DNA from: Zygnema circumcarinatum
Lineage: Eukaryota > Streptophyta > Zygnematophyceae > Zygnematales > Zygnemataceae
Direction of reading: 5' to 3'
Assembly: GCA_037447605.1 (NCBI GenBank)
Contig: CM074808.1
Location: 3,541,810 to 3,605,809 of the forward strand
Length of the DNA: 64,000 nt
In this document: in pieces, positions 54,641-64,000 of the stretch
How positions within the stretch are numbered: position 1 is the stretch's first letter
How the letters are laid out: each line of letters starts with the position of its first letter
Position numbers and translations under genes: made by a program
Notes under the pieces: model-generated
What the model was told of the DNA's origin: nothing
What the model saw: only the letters and a program-made list of their open reading frames with translations
Database searches by the model: none

Positions 54641-57600
54641 ATGGCAATGAGGCAAAGCTACAGAGCAGCTACACAACAGAGGAGAAATTATGTAATTGCA
54701 TCCGTAGTCGTTTTAGTCCTGATTATTTTGGCCTTCTGGGTGTATTCAGCACCTGCAGGACGGGTAAGTGTTCCTTGTTTCTTCCAATACTTGAGCACGT
54801 TGGTCGTTCAGGATTCACCATGAATGTAGTAAGTTCAGTGGGTACAGCCTGAAAGAATTCAATTATGAGCTTGTAAGCAGCATTTGATCATCATCTCAAG
54901 GCCAAGGATCGGGCATGCCTGGTTACGACTGTTTGCAGTAGTAAGAGAGTAACTGGAGTCAAGTAGGAACAGTTAGCTGTAAATTTTGTTTGGCCCTAAG
55001 TGGCCCTCTGAAGCTTTTGTATGCACTGATCTGAAGCTGGAGCATGTCGATGGATTCGATGTTATCTGACTTTCTGTGCAGTCGCCCTTATCGCTTGCCT
55101 TTTAAATCACGAATTGTGATCTGCTGATACTTGTACACTAGAGAACTGAGTAGGTGTTAATATGGCTGCTTTGAGTCACGTTTTATTTTTTCCTTCTATG
55201 TGCATATATAACGCATATCAGATTCGTTGTGCATGCTTGTCAACAATTGTACATTGTGGTTGTTACTGGCTGGAAGCTTCTGTAACGTCAGAGATCAGAG
55301 TTGCAAAAGTTGGGAGACAAAAGGTGTTTCGAGTTGGAACTCATTCTGATCCTAGTAGACTCTTGCAATGCTCCACTTGATATAGGCTGGCTCTGTCTGT
55401 GGTGAGTTATGAGAGAAGAGAAGCACATCTTTCTATACCTTTATTTTGATCAGATTCTCCAATGGAATGTCCTCAGCAAATGCAACAATTGTTTATTGGC
55501 CCGATCTATAGCGGAAGCATTACTATACAGACTTTTCGAAGCAGGAAAACGGAGTGTTGTGCAGTCAAAAATCTGCACTCAGGAGCCTAACTAGTTCAGA
55601 AATGCCCTGTTGATGGTGTCAATCAGTCAAACGATTCCTGCGTGGTTACATTGGCAGCGTAATAGCTGAATCCCCTTGACAAGTGGAGTTGATCATCACA
55701 GTCGTTGAAGCTCACGTTCTCCCCATTGTTCTGTAGGTAGGTCCATTGCTTGGCTTCAGTTGTCTTGATGCCAATCAGTTTGATCTGTGAGCGCAGCTTG
55801 CAACACCATATCAGCCGGTGGAGCTTCCGGATGGAGTTGTAACTACAGACAGTCAATTGACCAAGTCAGAGGAAAGCAAGCAGCAAAAGAGTGACGATGG
55901 AAGTGACGATGGCGTGAAGGAAACTGACGATCCGGCTGTGGAAGCGGAGTTTAAAGAAATTCTGCAAAAAGGAGGAACAAAAGAAGCTAAAGCGGCTGAA
56001 GAGGTAGATCGTGATGTTGCTGAGGAAGATAGAGAGAAGCCAGAAGTCACCAGTCCAATAACGAGCGCCAATGATACTGAGCAGGCAACAGATGCTCAAA
56101 CTGCGGGATCTGACAGAGATGAAGCTGAAACTGCAGAAGAAAGGGGAACAAAAAAGCCTATGACAGAAGAACAGAAGCAGCTTCCCAAGGAACAAGAGAC
56201 AGAAGAGAAATCAGAGACTGGAGATGGGGAGGCTTCGGATGCCGCAATGACAGAAGAACAGAAGCAGCTTCCCAAGGAACAAGAGACAGAAGAAAAATCA
56301 GAGACTGGAGATGGGGAGGCTTCGGATGCCACAAGTGTCGAAAAGGAGGGGACTACTGAGGAAAATCAGGAGAGAGAAGTGGGAATGGGTACAAATGAGG
56401 GAGCAGAGGACACTTCGGAAGTGGAGCAGGAGCGGAAGCGGAGAAAGCAACGAGCTGTCGCAGGAGAAGACGAAATAGGAGGTTCTTCGGGAGGGCGTGA
56501 GGGAGTCAAACTAGAAGGCGGGGAAATAGCAACAGAAGGAAATGAACTCGTTGTGAATGATCGTCCGGGGGAAGGGGAGGAAGGGAAGAGTGAAACAGAA
56601 GGTGAAAGTGGGAAACCGAGGGAAGATGAGTTTGGTAGGACACAAAAACTACTGTCGTCAAAGCCAACTTACAGGTATGGTAAAGCGCGGAAGCGTGTGG
56701 AGGATGTGGATGACAAGCTAACAAATGAGGAAGAAGTTACGTTGGGGAGAACTTCGGCCGCGAAAAAAGTTAGATTTAGGCATGAGTCTGAGAGGGAGGA
56801 GGACGAGGAAGGAAGCTACAACGGACCACAAGAAACTTTAGGCGGAGGACCAAGGCTCTCCTCTGGCTCATCTAAGTTTCCTCAATATAAGAGCAGAGAA
56901 GGAGCATTTGAGAGAGAAACGACCAAGGACAGTGAAGAGGGGAAGTTGAAGAGTGGCGCTGAGGAGGAGAGCCGCGATAGGGCTACCTCGAGTGAATTTG
57001 ATGAAGCTATTGCTGTCCCACGTGGTAAGTCGCAGACAAAGGCTGAAACAAAGTACATGAGAGAGGAAAGGACAGGGGGAGATGTTCAGACTCGAGAAGA
57101 CGGGGCAGAAAATGAGAATATCAACTGGAAGAAACGTGGGGGAGTGAGAGGTGGAGATGTGGATGCACGTGAGGAAGGAGTGGAAGGTAAGAGTACCAAG
57201 TGGGGAATGCGTGGAGGAGAGAAAGTTGCAGCTGCTCAGACACACGAAGATGGGACATACGGTGAGAGCACGAAGTGGGGAAGTCGTAGAGGAGAGGGTT
57301 TTGGAGATACTCAGACACAAGAGGAAGTTGTGCCAGAAGGTCAGAGGACCAAGTGGGGGAGGCGTGGAGGAGGGAGGGGTGGAAATGTTGAGACACGAGA
57401 AGAATACGGGGCAGAAAGTGAGAATATCAAGTGGAAGAAACGTGGGGGAGTGAGAGGTGGAGATGTGGATGCACGTGACGAAGGAGTGGAAGGTAAGAGT
57501 ACCAAGTGGGGAATGCGTGGAGGAGAAAAAGTTGCAGCTGCTCAGACACACGAAGATGAGACAGAAGGTGAGAGTACGAAGTTGGGAAGTCGCAGAGGAG

Positions 57601-60600
57601 AGAGTTTTGGAGATACTCAAACACGAGAGGAAGTTGTGCCAGAAGGTCAGAGGACCAAGTGGGGGAGGCGTAGAGGAGGAAGGGGTGAAAATGTTGAGCC
57701 ACGAGAAGAAGTAGGAGGGATAGAAGTTGAGAGCACCAAGGTTGGGATTGTTGGAAGAGAAGGTTTTGGTGATGCTCAGGCACAAGAGGGTGATGGGACA
57801 GAAGGTGCGAGTACCAAATGGGTGCGTGGTGGAAAGAGATTCAATAATTATCGGACACAAGAGGAAGGAGAGTCAAAAGTTGAGAGTGCCAACTCGTTGA
57901 GGGAGGGAGGAGGGACGGGTAGAGAAATTCGGACACAAAACGACGAGGCTCGTGAAGTTGGGATTACAGGTACTTGGGGAAGTCGTGGAGGAGATAAAAT
58001 TGGAGGTGTTCAGACACGTGGGGAAGAAGGGACTGAAGGTGAGAGTTCTTGGGAAAAGCGTGGAGGAGGGGGAGTTACAAGCTTTCAGACACAAGAGAAA
58101 GAAGGAACAGAAGGGGAAAGTTCTACGTGGGGAAAGCGAGAGGGAATTAGGAATGTTCAGTCACGAGAGGAAGAAGGGTCAGAAGGTGAGAGTCCAACTT
58201 GGGGAAAGCGTGGAGGAGAGCGGGTGAGGAATGTTCAGTCACGAGAGGAAGAAGGGACAGAAGGTGCGAGTCCAACTTGGGGAAAGCGTGGAGGAGAGGG
58301 GGTGAGGAATGTTCAGTCACGAGATGAAGAAGGGACAGAAGGTGAGAATACAAAGTTGGTGGGGAATGGAGAGACGGGTAGAGATGTTCAATCACGAGAA
58401 GAAGAGGTAATAGGAGGTGCGAGTACAGAATGGGAAAGGCAAAGAGGAAAGGGGAGTGGAGATTTTCAGAGTCGACAGGAAGAAGGGACAGAAAGTGAGA
58501 GTACACGATTGGAAGGCAATGGAGGAAGGCGCGGACGGCAAATTGTGTCAACGGAGAAAGGTATGGGAGGAGAGAATAATGCAGACGAAACTATTGACAA
58601 GCAGAGGAGTGTTGGCAAGGACGACGAAAATTCGGAAGTAGCAGAGAAGGGAGTCACAGAGACACAAGGGAACAAGGCGCTGGAGACTGAAAGCTTGGGA
58701 GCAGAGGATCGGGCCAAATCGGGAGAAGAATCTTTACAGGAAGACGTTAGTACTCAGCCAGAGCCACATCGACTGGAAACTATTGGAGAGCCGTTGGAAA
58801 AAAAACCTTCGACTGAAGATGGTCAGGTGGCCCTATCAGGGGATGGTGAGGGGAACCCGACCCAGTCAGGTGATGAGAGTGAGTCCATTAATGCTAGTAG
58901 CAGCTCCAAGGAAAGTGGAAACGAGATTCTATCAGATGTCTCGGTTGAAAGTCAGGTAGGATCAACAGGAGGCAAGGAGGAAGTAGCCCGAGAGGAGGAA
59001 GTCCGCCCGGCTGAGAAGGGGGATAAGAAGTCCAATTCTTTCCTTGGATGGTTTTGGAAAGGAGCAGGGGATAAGAGCGTTTCAGAAAACGAGACTAAGA
59101 GTAGTGAAGAACCAGACCAGTCCGTTGAAACAGGAGAGGAACGTCCCACTACTCTTCAATCTCCTCGCTTATCAAATGGAGGAGCCCAAGAGGAGTCCAC
59201 GGGGACGGGAAGTGAAGGAATGGCGGGAGAAAATGTTGAACTGGGAAATCAGGTAACAAAGGGACGAGATGGGAATGGAGGAGATGAGAAGACCTCCTCA
59301 GAAACAGGATCGAAGCCGTCTGATCAAATGACAGATCAGAGCATTTTAGAAAATGGTGAAGCAGGGCTGGGGGAAGGGGACACTACCCTAAAAAGTTCTT
59401 ACTCTAATTCTAAGGTCTCGATGGAAGAGCATATTGATGACTCAGCAAAACGAGCTCGTGCTGAATCGGTAAGTAATGACGAAACGATTGGGGCAAGCGG
59501 GGATGGAGGAGAGAATGGAAAGGGTGTGGAAGATAAGGGAGTAGGTGCAGGCGCGGACACTTATTCAGAAGAACAAAAAATGTCCGCTCGGAAACAGCTG
59601 AACAGCATTCGAGAGAACGATGGACTGCAAGCAGATGAGCCTCAGCGAGAGGAAGGCGGGCCGTCACAGAAGGTGGAAGGGAAACAGGAAGAGGGTCTCG
59701 GATTGGAAGGATCTTCCAGCCCTGGTGAGAGTTCGGAAATGTCTGAAACTGGAAGCCAGCAAACAGAGGGTTCTGTCAGACATAGAGAGAGTAGACAACC
59801 TGTGGGAGGAGACGGTGAATTAGCACAGACGGCTTCATCAGGAGGCGACGAGACTGGGTTGAGTTCAGTTACTGGTGGCTCCGTCCTTGAGGTATGGAGA
59901 GGAAGGATCGAGTTTATCGTTGTCAATGAGTGGCATTGCTGGGATTTTCGTGTATTATTTTGACATCAGAAGCTTTTTTTCAACAGAGCTTTCTTGTCCT
60001 TGAGACCTTACCCGTTATTCCATGCAATTACCTTTATCGAATCACATATAACATAAAGCATGAGCCGAGCATCTTCATTCAGTCATCAGAAGTGCACAAT
60101 CTGTTTGAAAAGTCCAATCTCGTCTCCTTCGAGAGTGACGTCTACTTCGAGAGATTGACTTTCAAGTGTTCCTTCTGCTTTCATTGGCTATGTGAGAGCA
60201 GGTGCAGAAAGACAAGCTGGAGAATGCTGAGGATGAACTGACTGCACCTCCTCAGATGGGAGAAGACTCAAACAGCAAGGAGGCAGTTGTGACATCTGAA
60301 TCTGAAACTGTAAGCTCTAAAAACCCTAAAATCCTTAAAATCCCTAAATACGCATATTGACTACATGGTGGTGCACATAGTGTCTGCTGGGGGTCCAAAG
60401 GCATGAGAGAGGGGTTGGTTCAGAAAGAGACTCAGTTAGTCTTGACCGTAAAACACTGTCAATTCTCGTAAAAGTCCTGTCAATGAATCTACTTTCTTCT
60501 TCTGTATCTGTCACAGGCTGCCGAGCTGGAAACCAAGAAGTCTTCAGTCAGCTCTGTCTCCCAAGTTGCAGTTCAGACATATCCATTAGTTGCAGATCCC

Positions 60601-63600
60601 ACAATGGAATGGAAACTATGTGAAATTGGCATGGTGGATTATAATCCTTGCCATGACAACACTGCTTTCCTCAAAAGCGACGAAGCTTCCAACCTCACCA
60701 GTATTGAACGGAGAGAGAGGCACTGTCCGGCACCTGGGGAGTCAGAGCAATGTCTTGTTCCCCTTCCCGTGGGCTATAAGGAGCACATAAAGTGGCCTGA
60801 CAGTCGAGATCAGGTACGGACTCCACTATACAGCAAGCAGCACTTCAATTTTAAAGAGTTTTAATTTTTACTGTTGTCAATTTCTGGTTCATTTGTTCCC
60901 TGCTGTCTCCATGTTATACGGAAGCCATGGCGGTATTTACGTTTCAATATATGGAAGGGATGCTGATTGGGTACGTGTTCTTGTGATATTCAGATCTGGC
61001 TGGCAAATATTCCCCACTACGACTCATTAACATACAAACAGCTCCGCAGTTGGGTAAGATCGGACGGTGAAAAGCTGCTCTTTTCTGGTGGGAAAGTTCA
61101 AAGCCAGCATGGGGCCGATGACTATATCAACTCAATAGAAGAAGTGAGAATTCTCGTCCTTCACTCCGCCCTCACAACAGCTGCAAAATTACATAATGCT
61201 TTGTGCATGCCCTACTCTCTCTGTTTCCCATCTTCCCTTCCTCTCACCTTCTATGAAGAGAACATTCAACAGCTACCTCTCACCCCTTTTTGCACTGTGT
61301 TGTTTCCTCTCTTGAACTCCAGTCTGTTCCTGAAATCGGCTTCGGAAAACATTCCAAAGTTGTCCTCGATGTGGGCTCCGGACTAGCCTCTTTCGGTGCC
61401 TCCCTTGAGCAGCGCAGTGTTTCAGTTCTGTCAGTCGCTCCCAAGGACCTGCTTCAAGCCCAGGTCCAAATGGTGTTAGAGAGGGGCCTCCCAGCCATGG
61501 TTATGGTTTTGGCCTCTCAGCGGCTGAGCTTTCCTGCAAATGTGTTTGATGTGATCCACTGTGCGAAATGCCGCGCAAAATGGCGCTCCAATGGTAAGTA
61601 TTCATTCGTTGAACTCTTTGACGTCCAGCTTATTGCATTCCTTAACCAGGGATCTCATACCATTTCTTAGCCAGAGAGCTTATATCATTCCTTAACCAGC
61701 TTACACCATTCCTTAACCAGAAAGCTTATACCATTCCTTAACCAGAAAGCTTATACCATTCCTTAACCAGAGAGCTTCTACCATTCCTTATTAACCTTTC
61801 CTTAGCAAGAGAGAAGAGCATGAGAGCTGCCTTTTTTCGTTAGAGAAGTGGCATGTGCAAGGTGGTATGCAGAACATGGGAGATCTGCCCTGCATGGTAC
61901 TGTGGAGTAAGGGGTTGCTCTCACAGTGATGGATCGTTTTGAGATTTTTACCTTGTGCGTTGTTGTAAATTGGGGAGGGCAGGTGGCAGGCTCCTGCTAG
62001 AGGTGAACCGCCTCTTAAGGCCTGGAGGATTTTTCATATGGTCAGCTGCCCCGGTGTATCAAAAAGCGAAGGTTTCGCAGCAGATGTGGAATAGTATGCG
62101 CATCACATCACTCCTCTTCTACGCACAATCATTTTATGGATAGATGAATTGGACATGGATCAGGGAATTCTACTCATCTATGAGTTTGCTAACATGTTTA
62201 TATCAAGGCGTGAATGCGAAAATAAGAATGTTTCAGACTTGTGCATCTCTAGGCCTACGAAGTGAATGGCTAGTCGTCTGGTTAGCAATAGAAAGGGTGC
62301 TTATATGTTGATGTGTAGGCTGCCTTTTGACTAGGTAAGGGAGACAAGTGCCAAATGACGTGCTGCTGATGTGGGTTGAAGTCTGGGGTCTATGGGATGG
62401 CTGGTTGACCAGTGGTGAACGATATCGCTGACCAAATGTGTTGGAAACTGTTGGTGAGGACGACTAAGCCAAAGAAGATGGGATTTGCTGTCTGGCAAAA
62501 ACCCACTGACAATTCCTGCCTGGATAAGACGAAGGAGAGCGGCATCAACGTCTGTCCAAAAGAGGATAATCCTGATGCTGCCTGGTGAGTCCAAGCTGGA
62601 ATAAGTGCTGAAATGAGTGCCTTGCAAGGATTGTTGTAAGGGCGAGTAAAAAAATCGAGCAAAAGGTAGGAAGCTCGGGATAGATGTTGTCAAAGTGACT
62701 GGGCATCTTACGACAGGGAGTTGTATGTGGATGTGATGTATTACGGTCGGGCTAGTTGATGAAAATTTGGAGAAGAATCTGTGGACTGAGGGGATGAAGG
62801 CGAAGTTGCTTTGAATAGGGAAATACATTTTCCAAACTCAAGTTAAGTACCGAAAAGTTGAGGCTGCATTTGCAGTTGGCAAGGTTTGCTCATTGAAGTT
62901 TGGATTGTTTGTGTAAGTCACTTGATTTGAGAAGTTCGATCTTTAGGCAGCAGACATTTTCATGGCAGACAGCCCCTTTTTCTGTTTGTAAGGTTGCAGA
63001 CTCTTCTTGTCTTATCCTTTTGGCGGTTAAACATCGCCTTTTCACTGCATATGCCCACGAAGCTCTCTTTCGGACCTATCATAGAGCTGCCCTTACTCGT
63101 ATGAACATTCAGTATGATGAACTTCTTTGCCTTTTCTTGTTCTTTTCAGGCGTATTCCTGCAGAGCCCTGCTTTCACAAGATCCCTACTGGCGAAACGGA
63201 GCGAGGTTCACAGTGGCCTGCTCCGGGTGGATTATTTGGGAAGAAGCCCACTGACGACGAGCGCCTGAACAAGGTGCCTTATTGGCTGGAAGCGACTGGA
63301 AAGGGGATTTTTGGAAGGCCACAAAGGGATGAATACGCACGCGATACTCTTCGCTGGCTCAGAATCGTTACGAAAATGTATATGAAGGAACTTGGCATTG
63401 ACTGGTCAAATGTGCGCAATGTCATGGACTGCAATGCCTATTATGGAGGGTGAGTTTCTTTGAGCAATTCTTTCACCTCTCTCTTTGTATTCCCGGAAGA
63501 GTGAAGCGTATGGTCGGTAAACGAAAGTAACTCACGATATTGTATTTATATTCGAGGCAATTTGATTGCTGAGTCCACAACACAGGCATCACTGTGAAGT

Positions 63601-64000
63601 AGCTTGAAAGCCTTATTGTAAATATGTTACGGGTAGTGTGAGTTTTGGGCCTTACTCCAATGCTCTCCGTTCGTGAAACTATGGCTGGTCCCAATGTGTG
63701 GGCGAATTTTAGATTCAAGCAGGTCGCTGGAAATGGCCTTAGCTGCTTCCCCCTGCTCATGTGCCTAACCATGCCCACATTTCAAAGAATTGTATTCCTC
63801 AAAAAGCTATATCGCTTATGAGCTCCTTTCATGTTCAGGTTTGGCGCAGCGCTGCAAGCGTTCCCCGGAAATGTATGGGTGATGAATGTAGTGCCTGTCA
63901 ATGGGCCCGACACTCTGCCCATCATCTTCGAGAGAGGCCTCCTTGGCGTCTACCACGATTGGTGCGAAGCATTCAGCACTCCTCCGCGCTCGTACGACCT
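54641..64000 (+). CDS. DUF248/PMT-type Golgi methyltransferase with giant repeat stem, 3' part beyond window
   Basis: Ten exons close in phase: 54641-54763, 55797-59891, 60202-60309, 60517-60813, 60994-61143, 61323-61593, 61983-62093, 62413-62584, 63150-63449 and 63839 onward. Exon 1 encodes a short cytosolic tail and a membrane anchor (YVIASVVVLVLIILAFWVY), so the protein is type II. Exon 2 alone encodes 1,365 residues of acidic, Gly/Glu-rich sequence with tandem repeats. The catalytic part has the PMT landmarks: CHDN, RRERHCPAPGE, CLVPLPVGYK, then the SAM-binding motif VVLDVGSGLASFGA, FDVIHCAKCRAKW, LLRPGGFFIWSAAPVY, GFAVWQKPTDNSC, NVMDCNAYYGGFGAAL and GVYHDWCEAF. Plant PMTs of the QUA2 group are associated with pectin methylation in the Golgi. 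About 1,929 residues lie in the window, against 600-900 for most PMTs. Confidence 0.92.
56160..56333 (+). repeat. 87-bp tandem duplication inside the PMT stem
   Basis: Two nearly identical 87-bp copies, starting at 56160 and 56247, each encode a 29-residue unit starting MTEEQKQLPKEQETEEKSE. The near identity of the DNA indicates a recent duplication. Confidence 0.93.
57076..58556 (+). repeat. Coding tandem-repeat array in the PMT stem, about 18 units
   Basis: Units of 24-28 residues follow the pattern NVQSREEEGTEGESPTWGKR plus RGGEGV. Conserved positions are a Gln/Thr-Arg-Glu-Glu start, an EGxST centre and a W-G-x-R-x-G end. A 306-bp block of four units is itself duplicated (57101-57406 and 57407 to about 57712). 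Confidence 0.9.
61635..61792 (+). repeat. 25-bp tandem repeat in a PMT intron
   Basis: Five to six units of AGCTTATACCATTCCTTAACC (plus AGAA) occur in the intron after the SAM-motif exon. The two central units are identical. Confidence 0.9.

Noticed and set aside
55853-58717. Several long minus-strand open frames opposite the PMT stem
   Set aside because: They are the antisense of the GA-rich repeat and give Ser/Leu/Pro/His-rich nonsense that mirrors the repeat period.

Overview
The window is nuclear DNA from a streptophyte, that is, a charophyte-grade green alga or an early-diverging land plant. The evidence is: every protein-coding locus is split by spliceosomal GT-AG introns of roughly 60-1100 bp; the gene set is plant-type (ATXR2-like SET protein, GT77 glycosyltransferase, plastid-targeted proteins, F-box/kelch and F-box/LRR proteins, a GEX2-like gamete protein, a DUF248 'PMT' methyltransferase); and a piece of plant-type mitochondrial atp6 is present. 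The species cannot be fixed from sequence alone. Gene density is high, about one gene per 5 kb. Gene ends carry GA/CT microsatellites, homopolymer C/G runs (two of three N-gaps sit in them) and GTAC-rich dispersed repeats.

Layout. 1-1835 (-): 5' part of an ATXR2-like SET/MYND protein, running off the left edge through an N-gap. 2506-6865 (+): type II membrane GT77-like nucleotide-sugar transferase, head-to-head with the previous gene. 8293-12808 (+): complete exportin-2 (CAS/CSE1), 8 exons, 969 aa. 14474-15762 (-): plastid-targeted, LEA/COR-like helical protein with a cluster of ACGTGG (ABRE/G-box) sites upstream. 17167-21332 (+): ARMC6-like armadillo protein, 8 exons. 23136-24630 (-): plastid YkgJ-family Cys-cluster protein. 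25584-27694 (-): F-box/kelch protein. 29851-31707 (-): F-box/LRR protein. 33740-38500 (-): filamin-repeat transmembrane protein of GEX2 type, 5' end not found. 38584-39755: mitochondrial-derived insert with the 3' half of atp6, a group II intron domain V, a 77-bp direct repeat and a 163-N gap. 42296-45075 (+): coiled-coil protein with a conserved C-terminal domain of unknown function. 46060-50500 (-): ILKAP-like PP2C phosphatase, 10 exons. 51123-52623 (+): Yos1/IER3IP1-like ER-Golgi protein, head-to-head with the PP2C. 54641 to the right edge (+): DUF248/PMT methyltransferase whose luminal stem is expanded to about 1,400 residues by Glu/Gly-rich tandem repeats.

How the genes relate. They are independent housekeeping or signalling loci, not an operon or cluster. 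Three act in the secretory pathway or wall-polysaccharide synthesis (GT77, Yos1, PMT). The loci most worth a second look are the PMT with its giant repeat stem, the GEX2-like gene next to organellar DNA, and the ABRE-rich promoter of the plastid LEA-like gene. Exon coordinates were derived by hand by matching splice sites and codon phase; most phases close exactly. Exceptions are stated in the entries.
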